This document shows, in pieces, positions 8,011-17,260 of a stretch of DNA of 64,000 nucleotides. Numbering within the stretch: position 1 is the stretch's first letter; each line of letters begins with the position of its first letter. Origin of the DNA: Sphingobium sp. CCH11-B1 (lineage in GTDB: Bacteria > Pseudomonadota > Alphaproteobacteria > Sphingomonadales > Sphingomonadaceae). Below the pieces are notes generated by a model that was not told where the DNA came from, did not search any database, and worked only from the letters and a program-made list of their open reading frames with translations. The position numbers were made by a program, and so were the translations under genes. The stretch spans positions 62,001-126,000 of the forward strand of contig NZ_LSJY01000202.1 of NCBI RefSeq assembly GCF_001556865.1, written 5' to 3'.

Positions 8011-10422
8011 GTGACCAAGAGAGTGTTTCGCAATACATTGCTCAGCGCGACCATATTGATGGGCGTTGGGACCACTTCGGCTTTCGCTCAGGGTGCTGCG
8101 GCGGCTGCCGATGGTACAGGCAGCGACGGTAATGAGATCGTCGTGACGGCCACGCGCCGCGCGGTTTCGATCCAGGACGTGCCGATCAACATCAGCGCGG
8201 TCGCTCAGGAACAACTGGCGCGGCAGCGGATCGACGACGTGCGCGACCTTGCCGACTTCACGCCAGGCCTCACCATTTCGGATACCGGCCCAGGTTCGAC
8301 CGGAACCATCGTGATGCGCGGCCTGAACGCGTCGGATTCCAGTGCGACGGGCGCGTCCTATGACAGCGCGCTCGGCGTCTATCTCGGTGAAGTCCCGCTC
8401 TATTACGACTTCAAGCTGCTGGACATTGCGCGCGTTGAAACGCTGCTGGGGCCTCAGGGCACGCTCTACGGCCTTGGCACATTGGCCGGCGCGATCCGCA
8501 ACATCCCCAATCGCCCCAATACCGACACGATCGAGGGCGAAGCGCATAGCCGCCTTTACGGGAAGAGCCATAGCGGCAAGCTCGGATATCAGGTGGATGG
8601 CGTCATCAACATCCCGATCGTGAAGGACCATATCGCCTTCCGCTCGGCCACAGGCTATTTCTACGATCCGGGTTTCATCGATTATCCTTTGCTGCTGCAG
8701 ACGCCCGGCGTGTCCCTGCCGCAGCCGGACGGCCCGACGAGCATTTCGCCCGCCGGCTATGCCGCGAACCTGCGCAAGGAGAAGGATCTCAATTTCGAAA
8801 AGACCTTCACCACGCGCAACCAGCTGCTGTTCCAGTTCAGCGAGGATTTGAAGGTCAACTTCACCTACGCCTTCCAGCAGACCAAGACCGATGGCGGCCA
8901 GTATAATAGCGACGGTGTGTTCGGAACGGGCAAATATGAAAGTGCTGCCCGTTATATCGAGCCGGTCAAGCGCCGCGCCCATTTGGGCAGCATGGAAATC
9001 AATGCCAACCTCTGGGACATCGCCGACCTTGTGGCGACGACCGCCTACACCGACGTCAAGAACGACCGCGTCGGTGACAATACCGACCTTCTTCTCGACC
9101 TCGATTATGGCTATGAATCCTTCCCGGCCTTTTCGAGCTGGAACGAAAGCCATGACCGCCGCAAGCAGTTCAACCAGGAAGTCCGCTTCGTGTCCCGCCA
9201 TGGCGGCCCGTTCAACTGGGTGATCGGCGGCTTTTACAATGAGCAGAAGCGCCTGAACGAATATACCGAGCATGTGCCGGGCCATCCCTGGGTCGAATTC
9301 GGCACGCAGCCCAATCCAGACGAGGTGGAATATAACAGCTTCAACAAGTCGAAGGTGACGGAAAAAGCGGTCTTCGGCGAAGGCACGTTCCGGATCATAC
9401 CGGAATGGCAGGTCACGGCCGGCGTGCGCTATTTCGGCTATACGTCCGACGTCGCCGGTCGCGCCGTGCTGCCGCTACTCGGCGATCCGGTCAGCCCCTA
9501 TGATCTGCCCTCCGCCGGCGGCAAGTCGAAGAAGAGCGGCTGGGTCTGGAAATTCAACAGCTCCTACAATTTCACGCCCGACATCATGGCCTATGCGACA
9601 TACAGCAAGGGTTATCGGATCGGCGGCCCGAACACGGTGGCGCCGTGCGTCCTGCCGCTCGATCCCACGCAGCAGAATGTGTGCGCCCTGCCCAATGAAA
9701 TCCAATATGGGCCCGATACGACCAAGAATGCGGAGCTCGGCATCCGTACCCAGCTTTTCGATCGCAGGCTGACGTTCAACTTCAACGTCTTCCAGATCAA
9801 ATGGGACGGCATCCAGGTCGATTCCGCGACGATCAACGGAATTGTCGGTATCATCGTCAACGGCGGCAAGGCCAAGTCGGAAGGCTTCGAGGCATCCTTC
9901 CAGGCGAAGCCGATCGACGGATTGTCGATCCAGGGCACATATTCCTACACCGATGCCAAGCTGACCCAGGATGTTCCGGCGATCATCGCGGTCAACGATC
10001 CCCCCGGCACCTACCCCAGTTCGCCCATTCAGCTGGACGCGCTCTCGGGTGATCGCCTTCCGGGTTCCGCGAAGAACAGCGGCAGCCTGGGCGCGACCTA
10101 CACGATGCCGTTCATGACCGGCAATCTGGTGGCGGACTGGACCGCGACCTATCGCGGCAATGTGGTGACGCGGCTCGGCTGGGACCGCGCCTATGGCGCA
10201 AAGCTCCCCAGCTATGTGCTGCACCGCGCTTCACTCGCTTACGAGACCGATCGCTACAGCCTCATCCTGTTCGCAAACAACATCTTCGACAAATATGCCG
10301 TGGCGTCGGTTTCCAATGACCGGTCCCGCGTGGGCCTGAACGATGGGGTGCTGCTGCGCTACTATCGTCAGACCGTCATCAATCCGCGCACCTTCGGCGT
10401 CGAAGCGCGATTCAAATATTGA
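8011..10422 (+). CDS. TonB-dependent outer-membrane receptor
   Basis: An 803-residue receptor for active uptake across the outer membrane. It starts at GTG with GAGGGG 8 bases upstream. A signal peptide (TLLSATILMGVGTTSAFAQG) is followed by a TonB box (GNEIVVTATRR, about residues 45-55), a plug domain (VPINISAVAQEQLARQRI, then VETLLGPQGTLYGLGTLAG) and a long beta-barrel ending in the aromatic residue of VEARFKY. It is upstream of a secreted hydrolase and near a catabolic operon, so it may import that pathway's substrate. No siderophore-specific signature is seen and the substrate is unknown. A hairpin follows the stop codon. Confidence 0.93.
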   Translation: MTKRVFRNTLLSATILMGVGTTSAFAQGAAAAADGTGSDGNEIVVTATRRAVSIQDVPINISAVAQEQLARQRIDDVRDLADFTPGLTISDTGPGSTGTIVMRGLNASDSSATGASYDSALGVYLGEVPLYYDFKLLDIARVETLLGPQGTLYGLGTLAGAIRNIPNRPNTDTIEGEAHSRLYGKSHSGKLGYQVDGVINIPIVKDHIAFRSATGYFYDPGFIDYPLLLQTPGVSLPQPDGPTSISPAGYAANLRKEKDLNFEKTFTTRNQLLFQFSEDLKVNFTYAFQQTKTDGGQYNSDGVFGTGKYESAARYIEPVKRRAHLGSMEINANLWDIADLVATTAYTDVKNDRVGDNTDLLLDLDYGYESFPAFSSWNESHDRRKQFNQEVRFVSRHGGPFNWVIGGFYNEQKRLNEYTEHVPGHPWVEFGTQPNPDEVEYNSFNKSKVTEKAVFGEGTFRIIPEWQVTAGVRYFGYTSDVAGRAVLPLLGDPVSPYDLPSAGGKSKKSGWVWKFNSSYNFTPDIMAYATYSKGYRIGGPNTVAPCVLPLDPTQQNVCALPNEIQYGPDTTKNAELGIRTQLFDRRLTFNFNVFQIKWDGIQVDSATINGIVGIIVNGGKAKSEGFEASFQAKPIDGLSIQGTYSYTDAKLTQDVPAIIAVNDPPGTYPSSPIQLDALSGDRLPGSAKNSGSLGATYTMPFMTGNLVADWTATYRGNVVTRLGWDRAYGAKLPSYVLHRASLAYETDRYSLILFANNIFDKYAVASVSNDRSRVGLNDGVLLRYYRQTVINPRTFGVEARFKY

Positions 10423-10437
10423 TGTGACAAGACCATC

Positions 10438-10466
10438 GGGGCGCCATTCGATGCGGATGGCGCCTC
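10438..10466 (+). terminator. Hairpin after the TonB receptor gene
   Basis: A perfect 8-bp stem GGCGCCAT (10440-10447) / ATGGCGCC (10457-10464) with a 9-base loop, extendable by a G-T and a G-C pair, lies 16 bases after the stop. There is only a weak T-rich tail, so it may be a weak terminator or an mRNA-stabilising hairpin. Confidence 0.42.
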
Positions 10467-10527
10467 TTGGCATTTGGCGGTGGCAGGGGGACGCCGCGTC
10501 TGCCGGAAGGGGAGAGGGGGGAAGGCG

Positions 10528-11463
10528 ATGGCCACGCACGCACGCAGGACGCGGCCCGCTTGGGCCATCGGATTGGGCGCGCTGCTGATGGCGAGCGGCG
10601 TGGTGCAGGAAGCTGCGGCCGCCTGCGTCCCCTTGTCCAAGCTGTTTGCGGAGAAATGGATCGACGGCACCCTGCCGCAGGAGCCCGCTACGCAGGTCCA
10701 GCAGCTTGACGGAGACAGTTTCGTCATCCGCCAATCGGTCAAAAGCAATTTCGAAGCCCCCTTCTTGTATCTGCTCTTCGGGCACGACAGGGCCTTGCTC
10801 GTCGATACGGGGGCGGAAGGCGGCCAGATCCGTCCGACAGTCGATCGGCTGATCGCACAATGGCTCGCCGCGCACGGTCGCCGTTCGATCCCGCTAGTGG
10901 TGGCGCACAGCCATAGCCATGGTGACCATGTCGCCGGCGACGCCGCTTTCCGGGAGCGTCCCGACACCACGCTGGTCGGGCTGAAGCCATCCGACGTTGC
11001 TGCCTTTTTCGGCATCCGCGACTGGCCGAAGGGGATCGCCACATTCGATCTTGGCGGGCGGGCGCTCAGCATCATCGCAACGCCAGGGCATCAGGCCGCC
11101 GCGATCATGATTTATGATCCCCGTCTTAAGATATTGCTGTCTGGTGACACACTCTATCCCGGCCGACTTTACGTGCCGGTGAATTTCATGGGCGACAATC
11201 GCGCCAGCGTCGATCGGGTGGCAAGCTTCGCGGCGAAGCATCCGATTTGCGCCGTGCTGGGCGCTCATATCGAAATGACGTCGGAGCCTGGCCGCGATTA
11301 CGGGCACGAAGCGCCCGAGCATCGGCACGAACATCCGCTCCAATTGCCGCCACAGGCTATCGGCGAGCTCCGGACAGGCCTGCAAAAGCCGCTGGACACG
11401 CCCGATCAACGACAGGTCCACGATCACTTCATCATCGTGCCGGTGCCCGCCCGCGCGGAATGA
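10528..11463 (+). CDS. Exported metallo-beta-lactamase-fold hydrolase
   Basis: A 311-residue zinc hydrolase. The ATG at 10528 is preceded by a strong GGAGAGGGGGG ribosome-binding site. A signal peptide (RPAWAIGLGALLMASGVV, ending AAA) predicts periplasmic location. The zinc motif HSHSHGDH is near residue 130. Further ligands are the His of TPGHQAAA near 185, the Asp of LLSGDTLYPG near 203, and the His of LGAHIEM near 245. A His-rich stretch (HEAPEHRHEH) sits near residue 260. It resembles periplasmic MBL-fold enzymes of unassigned substrate rather than a true beta-lactamase. It lies 105 bp after the TonB receptor gene and may act on the imported compound. Confidence 0.85.
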   Translation: MATHARRTRPAWAIGLGALLMASGVVQEAAAACVPLSKLFAEKWIDGTLPQEPATQVQQLDGDSFVIRQSVKSNFEAPFLYLLFGHDRALLVDTGAEGGQIRPTVDRLIAQWLAAHGRRSIPLVVAHSHSHGDHVAGDAAFRERPDTTLVGLKPSDVAAFFGIRDWPKGIATFDLGGRALSIIATPGHQAAAIMIYDPRLKILLSGDTLYPGRLYVPVNFMGDNRASVDRVASFAAKHPICAVLGAHIEMTSEPGRDYGHEAPEHRHEHPLQLPPQAIGELRTGLQKPLDTPDQRQVHDHFIIVPVPARAE

Positions 11464-11820
11464 TACCGGCCGGCATCGCCTGATCGCGCAACCCTTGGGG
11501 GCTTCGCGTGAACGCTCCTTCTCGCGTTGCACCGCCCCTTCTACGGGCTGCTCTCAGGCGGGCCCTCCCGACGAAATGGATGCCGAATTCGGAGTCGTTG
11601 CATCGACATTGTCCTGAGCCTGTTGGCCTTCCTGTCTAGTGCCGGCCGAGACCCGGATCGGCAAGGACGGGACCCTGGCGGGACAGTTCTCCCGGCTCGC
11701 CCTGGTGGTGCTCGATTTATACGGATCCGGCGCGATCTTCAAAATCAGATGCGCTCCATGCTGAAGGAATGTGGTTTGCTCTTACATCCATTGCTTGAGA
11801 TTACGCTGAATATACGGGGT
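11464..11820. other. Intergenic region between convergent hydrolase and LysR genes
   Basis: About 360 bases between two convergent genes. I see no conserved reading frame, RNA gene or clear T-tailed terminator. The short open frames have the composition of random high-GC sequence. Confidence 0.45.
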
Positions 11821-12708
11821 TCAGTGAGAAAAAGAGTTGAGAAGTTCTGTTAGCAGCGGAACGAAGGGGGCATCGCGCAACGTGCGGAAGCCGATGCTCC
11901 GATCGATCTGCTCGCCCTTCAATGCAATGGCGCGCAAGCTGCCTGCTGCGAGTTCCGCATCGGCAACGCCCCGTGGTAGCAGGGCAACGAAGTCGGTGCG
12001 GCGCACGATCGCCTTTGTCGTAAGCAGGGAATCGCACCGAATGACGTCTTTGGGGAGCGGCGCGGCGGCCGCGATGAACATCCCGTTGATCTGGCGTCTG
12101 AACGCGCCGGCGGCATCGGGCATAACCCAGCGCATGTCGGTCACATCATTGAGCGCGATGTGATCGGGTAGGTTTGCATGGGCAGCGCCCACGATGAGAG
12201 AGAATGGATCGCGCGCAATGGCATGTTCGACGATGTCGTCAGGCGGCACCTCGATGCCGGTCGTGACGACCGCGATGTCGATTTCGCCGCGTCGTAATGT
12301 ATCGGTCAATTCCGCGTCGGGTCGCTCGACGACGCGCATTTCGAATGCGCGTCCGCGTTCCAGCAGATGGGTGACGATATCGGGCACCAGGCTGGCAAGC
12401 GCGCCCGGCGTCCCTCCAATTCGGATGGGGCCGTCGATCGCCTGCTGAATCAGCGCCACCTCCTCTTCGGCGACCTCAAGGAGTTGCTCAAGCGCCTCCG
12501 CCCGGCGTCGCAACGCGATACCGGCGGCACTGAGCGTAATGCCCGATCTCGCGCGGTCGAAGAGTTTCGCGTTCAACATCTGTTCCAGATTGGCGATCGT
12601 AACCGAGACGGACGGTTGGGTGATGTTCAGCCGGCGTGCGGCGCCGCTAATGGAATTCTCGCGGCAGACGGCCAGGAATGTCCTCAGGGAACGAGGGTCA
12701 ATCGACAT
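11821..12708 (-). CDS. LysR-family transcriptional regulator
   Basis: A 295-residue regulator. The ATG giving MSIDPRSLRTFLAVCREN is preferred over an in-frame TTG two codons earlier. The N-terminal winged helix-turn-helix covers residues 1-60 (SISGAARRLNITQPSVSVTI, LFDRARSGITLSAAG). A periplasmic-binding-like effector domain spans about 90-290 (PIRIGGTPGALASLVPDIV). It is divergent from the catabolic operon that begins at 13110, with about 400 bp between, the usual arrangement for a LysR activator and its target. The inducer is probably a substrate or intermediate of that operon; this is inferred from position. Confidence 0.9.
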   Translation of the reverse strand: MSIDPRSLRTFLAVCRENSISGAARRLNITQPSVSVTIANLEQMLNAKLFDRARSGITLSAAGIALRRRAEALEQLLEVAEEEVALIQQAIDGPIRIGGTPGALASLVPDIVTHLLERGRAFEMRVVERPDAELTDTLRRGEIDIAVVTTGIEVPPDDIVEHAIARDPFSLIVGAAHANLPDHIALNDVTDMRWVMPDAAGAFRRQINGMFIAAAAPLPKDVIRCDSLLTTKAIVRRTDFVALLPRGVADAELAAGSLRAIALKGEQIDRSIGFRTLRDAPFVPLLTELLNSFSH

Positions 12709-13109
12709 AATCAATCCATAGGCTGAAGTGATGGTGGGCTAGGGAATCAATATTATACGTGAGTGTGGAGCCGTGCCTACGTTCAATTCCCAAGCCGCTA
12801 CGAACATATGTGCCCCACGGGCGAGCGAACTTCATGTTCCGACGCGAGTTTGTGGGAATGAGAGGATGTTCATGCGTAGGCTAGTTGGCTTGTCGACGCT
12901 GGCGGCGGCGATGGGAAGGCGGCGCAGACCCTAAGAAACTGGCCGGTTATCCCGGCGAGGTGAAGTCCAAATTCAAAGCTGATGTCCTAGTCGCCAATGA
13001 TCTGGAGCGCTTCCGATCCATAGCTACGAACGATACTAATAGACGAAATCATTATTTGAAATTGCAGGTTCGTTAAAGGATGATCCCCGCCGTGAGATGA
13101 GAGGGTGAG
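12709..13109. other. Divergent promoter region with a possible degenerate short gene
   Basis: About 400 bases between the LysR gene and the amidohydrolase operon; LysR sites and the operon promoter should lie here. An AT-rich stretch (about 12745-12762) is a promoter candidate. At 12869-12940 an ATG frame encodes a signal-peptide-like start (MFMRRLVGLSTLAAAM) that stops after about 22 codons. At about 12928-13076 another frame encodes a hydrophilic stretch (KKLAGYPGEVKSKFKADVLV). These may be two pieces of one broken gene, but I recognise neither. Confidence 0.35.
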
Positions 13110-14342
13110 ATGCGCAAGGCGATCATTAATGTGCGGATCTTCGATGGCAGCGGGTCCGATCCGGTCGATGGCGGCGTGGTTGTCGATGGCAATCACATCG
13201 TTGAAATCCTGCCGGCGGGCGCCGGATGCAGCGATGCGGACCTGGTGATCGACGGCCGCGGTGGGACTTTGATGCCTGGAATGGTGGATGCACATGCGCA
13301 TCTCACCTGGGGCTCGTCAGTGGAAAAGATCTACCACCAGTTCATCCTGCCGCCCGATGAGCTGAAGGTCGCCGCATGGCGCAATGCGCGCGTGCTGCTG
13401 GATCATGGCTTCACGAGCGTCTATTCGGCGGGCGCACTCGCCGACGGCGTCGAGCCGGAACTGGCCGACGCCATCGCCGCCGGCAAGACCCCCGGACCGC
13501 GCATGATCCCCTCGACGATCGAACGCAGTCCCGAAGGCGAGGAAGGTGTCGAGACCGGGGATGTCTTCAACGGCCGCGGCCCCGACGCGATGCGCGCCTT
13601 CGTAAAGCATTGCGCCGACACCGGGGTCAAATCGATCAAGCTGATCGTGTCGGGCGAGGATGCGCTTAAGCCCGGGACGGCCTTGCAGGTGCTCTATACG
13701 GCCGAGGAAATGAAGGCGGCGGGCGACGCGGCCCGCCAGCACGGTCTGTGGATCGCGGCCCACGCTTACGGGCATGACGCGATCGAGATGGCACTGAATG
13801 CCGGCGCTCGCATCCTCTATCACTGCTCCTTTGCCGATGAAGCGACGATCGAACTGATGGCCGCCCGCAAGGACGAATTTTTCTATGCGCCGGGTCCGGG
13901 CGTGTCGATCGCTGCGTTGGAGGCCAATCCCCCGCCGCATGTCGACATGACGCATATGAAGGCCAGCGCGGAACAGCGCATGGCGCTTGAGGCGAAGCTG
14001 GTGCCCGAGCTCAGGCGGCGCGGCGTTCGGGTGTTGACCGGCGGCGACTATGGCTTCCCCTTCAATCCGCACGGGCGCAACGCCCGCGACCTCGCGCATT
14101 TCGTTCAGTATTTCGGCTTCACTCCGGCGGACGCCCTGTCTTCAGCGACCATGCTGGGCGGCCAGTTGATGGGCATGGGCGACACGCTCGGCCTCGTCCG
14201 GCCGGGCTATCTGGCCGATCTCATCCTTGTCGACGGCGATCCGCTGGTGGACATCGCGATCCTGCAGGATCGCGACCGGCTGACGATGGTGATGAAGGAC
14301 GGCGAACTCCATAAGGCGCCCGCCGCCGCACAACCGGCCTGA
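13110..14342 (+). CDS. Metal-dependent amidohydrolase (imidazolonepropionase/Xaa-Pro dipeptidase-like)
   Basis: A 410-residue amidohydrolase of the TIM-barrel superfamily, without a clear signal peptide. The ATG at 13110 has a GAGGG-type ribosome-binding site. Metal ligands are visible as HAHLTWG near residue 62, Lys in SIKLIVSGED near 178 (candidate carboxylated Lys), His in IAAHAYGHD near 218, His in ILYHCSFADE near 239, and Asp in LTGGDYGFPF near 313. Related enzymes hydrolyse dipeptides, lactams and aryl amides, including mycotoxin amides. It is first in an apparent operon with a flavin hydroxylase and ring-cleavage-type genes, so it may release an aromatic unit. The substrate is unknown. 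Confidence 0.85.
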   Translation: MRKAIINVRIFDGSGSDPVDGGVVVDGNHIVEILPAGAGCSDADLVIDGRGGTLMPGMVDAHAHLTWGSSVEKIYHQFILPPDELKVAAWRNARVLLDHGFTSVYSAGALADGVEPELADAIAAGKTPGPRMIPSTIERSPEGEEGVETGDVFNGRGPDAMRAFVKHCADTGVKSIKLIVSGEDALKPGTALQVLYTAEEMKAAGDAARQHGLWIAAHAYGHDAIEMALNAGARILYHCSFADEATIELMAARKDEFFYAPGPGVSIAALEANPPPHVDMTHMKASAEQRMALEAKLVPELRRRGVRVLTGGDYGFPFNPHGRNARDLAHFVQYFGFTPADALSSATMLGGQLMGMGDTLGLVRPGYLADLILVDGDPLVDIAILQDRDRLTMVMKDGELHKAPAAAQPA

Positions 14343-14348
14343 ACCAAT

Positions 14349-15866
14349 ATGTTCGATATTATTGTCATTGGCTGTGGGCCTGTCGGCGCGCTCGCTGCAA
14401 ACCTGCTTGGCCGCGCCGGACTATCGGTGCTGGTGCTGGAACGCCACGCCCATCTTCACCCGCTGCCGCGCGCGGTGCACCTCGACCATGAGATGATGCG
14501 GCTGTTCCAATCGGCGGGCGTGATCGACCGGGTGTTGCCCGACATGGTCGCGACCGACGGACATCTGCACGTCGGGGCGGATCATGACGTGATCCGCTTC
14601 ATGGGGACAGCGGGCAAACCCCGCCCATTCGGCTGGTCGAACGACTATTTCTTCTACCAGCCCGAGCTGGAGGCGCACCTGCGCGAGGGGATGGCGACGC
14701 TCGACAGCGTCGAACTTCGCCTGGGCGCAGTGTTCCAGTCGCTTGAGCAGACGGATGGCGGCGTGGTGGTCCGCTACGATCAGGACGGCGAAGCGCGGGA
14801 GATTTCGGCGCGTTGGGTGATCGGTTGCGACGGCGCGCGCAGCGCGGTGCGCAAGTCGCTTGGCATCGCCCTTGACGATCTGGATTTCGAGGAACCTTGG
14901 CTGGTGGTCGATGCCGAAGTGGACGGGCCGGTCAGTTTCCCGCCGATCGGCGGCGTGCCGCCCGAAGCCGACCTTCAGCGCCTGTCGGTGATGATGTGCG
15001 ATCCATCCCGCCCGGCGACAATTGTGCCGGGGCGCGGACAGCATCGGCGGTGGGAGTTCATGCTGCTGCCGGGCGAAGATGATCAGGCGATGATGGCGGA
15101 TGACAAGGTGGCGGAGCTTGTGGGGGCCTGGATGAAGGATGTCCCGCATCGCATCATCCGCGCGGCGACATATCGATTCCATGGGCTGGTCGCCGAGCAA
15201 TGGCAGGTCGGCAACGTGTTCCTCGCCGGCGATGCAGCGCACCAGACACCACCCTTCTTCGGACAGGGCATGTGCCATGGTCTGCGCGACGTCGCGAACC
15301 TCGCGTGGAAGATGGCGGCCATCGTACGCGACGGCGCTTCGCCCGCATTGGTCGACAGCTACCAGTGTGAGCGTGACCCACATGTTCGCAGCGTCATCGG
15401 TGCCGCGGTGGGCGCGGGTCGCTATATTTGCATGCTCGATCGCGCTGCGGCGGCCGAGCGGGACGCGTCCATGCGCGCGGCGCAGAACGGACATAACGGT
15501 CGAACCGCTGCCGACCTGATCCCGCCGATCACGGACGGTATCGTCGCGACGGAAACGCCGGGCGCCGGTGTGCGTTTCATCCAGCCCATGATCGAGGGGC
15601 AACGGATGGATGATGTCATTGGCGGCGGCTGGCGGCTGTTTGTCCGTAACGACGGGATCGATGGCGGCGCGCCGGGCGTGACCCGTGTCGATGCCGCGAC
15701 GCTGGGCGATGCGGGCGCGATCACCGACTGGCTCGATGGTCATGGCGTCGACGCGGTGCTCGTCCGGCCGGATCATTATGTGTTCGGAACCGCCTCGGCC
15801 TCGGCCGGGCCGCTGCTTTCTGCGCGTGAAAAGGCGCTGGGTCTGTTTGTGGGAGTAAGTGCGTGA
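14349..15866 (+). CDS. FAD-dependent aromatic hydroxylase (class A, MhpA/PheA-like)
   Basis: A 505-residue single-component flavoprotein monooxygenase. It has the N-terminal Rossmann motif IIVIGCGPVGALAANLLGRA, the DG motif VIGCDGARSAVRKSLG near residue 160, and the second FAD motif VFLAGDAAHQTPPFFGQGMC near 290. A thioredoxin-like C-terminal region follows, as in phenol and 3-(3-hydroxyphenyl)propionate hydroxylases. It starts 6 bp after the amidohydrolase and its stop overlaps the GTG of the next gene, so the genes are cotranscribed. Expected role: NAD(P)H-dependent ortho-hydroxylation of a phenolic substrate to a catechol for the VOC dioxygenase downstream. The substrate is not predictable from sequence. 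Confidence 0.88.
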   Translation: MFDIIVIGCGPVGALAANLLGRAGLSVLVLERHAHLHPLPRAVHLDHEMMRLFQSAGVIDRVLPDMVATDGHLHVGADHDVIRFMGTAGKPRPFGWSNDYFFYQPELEAHLREGMATLDSVELRLGAVFQSLEQTDGGVVVRYDQDGEAREISARWVIGCDGARSAVRKSLGIALDDLDFEEPWLVVDAEVDGPVSFPPIGGVPPEADLQRLSVMMCDPSRPATIVPGRGQHRRWEFMLLPGEDDQAMMADDKVAELVGAWMKDVPHRIIRAATYRFHGLVAEQWQVGNVFLAGDAAHQTPPFFGQGMCHGLRDVANLAWKMAAIVRDGASPALVDSYQCERDPHVRSVIGAAVGAGRYICMLDRAAAAERDASMRAAQNGHNGRTAADLIPPITDGIVATETPGAGVRFIQPMIEGQRMDDVIGGGWRLFVRNDGIDGGAPGVTRVDAATLGDAGAITDWLDGHGVDAVLVRPDHYVFGTASASAGPLLSAREKALGLFVGVSA

Positions 15867-16297
15867 CATCGATTTCGTTGAGCCAGGCGCAGGCCATAGT
15901 GAACGGTGCAATCGAGCACGCCCGGTCAAAGGACGCCAAGCCGCTGTCGATCGTCGTGCTGGACGCTGGCGCGCATCCCGTCGCCTTCGCGCGGGAGGAC
16001 GGCGCCAGCCTGTATCGGTACGACATCGCGGTTGCCAAGGCGAAGGGCGCGATCGGCATGGGCGCCGACAGCCGCGTGCTGGCCGATCGGGCCAAGGGCA
16101 ATCCCGTCTTCTACCAGAGCGTCGCGGCGGCGGTCGGCGGAAGCATCGCCTTTTCGCCGGGCGGCGTGCTGATCCGGTCGAACGAAGGTGACATCATCGG
16201 CGCGGTGGGAATCAGCGGCGACACCGGCGAATGCGACGAAGCCTGCGCGCTGGCCGGGATCGACGCCGCCGGATTGAATGAAGGAGCAAAGGCATGA
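15863..16297 (+). CDS. GlcG/HbpS-family protein
   Basis: A 144-residue protein of the GlcG/HbpS (DUF336) family, with the N-terminal pattern LSQAQAIVNGAIEHARSK, the core VVLDAGAHPVAFAREDGA, and the GAVGISGDTGECDEACALAG end. It begins at a GTG overlapping the stop of the hydroxylase gene (GTGA), and its stop overlaps the ATG of the VOC gene (ATGA). Family members bind haem or cobalamin, or accompany aromatic and glycolate catabolic genes with undefined roles. In this operon it may act as an accessory or small-molecule-binding protein; no catalytic role is visible. Confidence 0.85.
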   Translation: MTSISLSQAQAIVNGAIEHARSKDAKPLSIVVLDAGAHPVAFAREDGASLYRYDIAVAKAKGAIGMGADSRVLADRAKGNPVFYQSVAAAVGGSIAFSPGGVLIRSNEGDIIGAVGISGDTGECDEACALAGIDAAGLNEGAKA

Positions 16298-17184
16298 GGC
16301 TGCGCAGCATCGAACTGGCGTTACCGAAGGCTGCGGACGCGGCCGGGTTCATGGTCGACATCTGGGGCATGGCCCCGGCGGGAACCGAAGGCGGGACACA
16401 TTATCTGCGTGGATCGGGCGGTTTCCCCTATCTCGTCGCGATCCAGGAATCGGACGATGAATTCGTCCGCAGCACCACCTTCGTGTGCGACGCGGACGAG
16501 CTTTCGGCCCTCAAGCATCGCGTTCGATCAGCTGGCTGGCCGATGCGGGACGTGGTTTCGAGCGATCCGGGCGGCGGGCATGGCATCGAAATCGAGATGC
16601 CGGAAGGGGAATTGCTGCGGTTTCTGACAGACACGCACGAAGTTGAGCCGATCGAGGGCGCGGACCTTCCGGTCAAGCTGACGCATATCGTGTTCAATTC
16701 GATCGATGCCGAGGCGACGGGGACCGCGGCCGAAGACGTGCTTGGCTTCCGCGTTTCCGACCGCACAAAAGGCATGGTGTTCGTGCGCTGCAACGATTCG
16801 CATCACAGCACCGCCTTTGCCCGTGCGGGCGTGGCGTCACTCAACCACATCGCGTTTGAAATGGCGGATATGGATGCGGTCATGCGCGGGATCGGCCGTC
16901 TTCGGGATCATGGATCTGCGCCGTCCTGGGGCCCCGGCCGCCATGGTCCGGGCGCAAATATCTTCGCCTATTTCATCGCGCCTTTCGGACCGGTGATCGA
17001 ATTTTCGACGGCTGTCGAAAAGGTGTCGGACGATTATCGCGTGGGCACGCCAGATGACTGGACATGGCCCCAGAACCGGATCGACCAATGGGGGCTTTCT
17101 GACAAGGATTTCGATGGCTTACGCAAGGCTGAGGAGCGTTTCAGGTTCCGCAGGACATGGACGCCAGATCCCGTTGCGGCCTGA
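16294..17184 (+). CDS. VOC-superfamily protein, extradiol ring-cleavage dioxygenase-like
   Basis: A 296-residue two-domain vicinal-oxygen-chelate protein with the size and layout of type I extradiol dioxygenases. Candidate Fe(II) ligands are in the C-terminal half: His of KLTHIVFN near 130, His of SLNHIAFEM near 189, and Glu of GPVIEFSTA near 235. This matches the 2-His-1-carboxylate triad. A conserved-type HGPGANIFAYF motif lies between the last two. It is translationally coupled to the GlcG-like gene. Downstream of a hydroxylase and upstream of an FAA hydrolase, it would fit meta-cleavage of a catechol. It could instead be a non-dioxygenase VOC enzyme. Confidence 0.8.
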   Translation: MRLRSIELALPKAADAAGFMVDIWGMAPAGTEGGTHYLRGSGGFPYLVAIQESDDEFVRSTTFVCDADELSALKHRVRSAGWPMRDVVSSDPGGGHGIEIEMPEGELLRFLTDTHEVEPIEGADLPVKLTHIVFNSIDAEATGTAAEDVLGFRVSDRTKGMVFVRCNDSHHSTAFARAGVASLNHIAFEMADMDAVMRGIGRLRDHGSAPSWGPGRHGPGANIFAYFIAPFGPVIEFSTAVEKVSDDYRVGTPDDWTWPQNRIDQWGLSDKDFDGLRKAEERFRFRRTWTPDPVAA

Positions 17185-17260
17185 CCGCAGGATTTTCATT
17201 GCCGGCTGCTGCGCGGTATGGGCTTTTTGCTCGACTGCCATCATGGCCCGTTCCAGAAGG

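Noticed and set aside
10231..11075. Long minus-strand frames over the TonB receptor end and MBL hydrolase
   Set aside because: Shadows of clearly coding plus-strand genes with signal peptides and zinc motifs.
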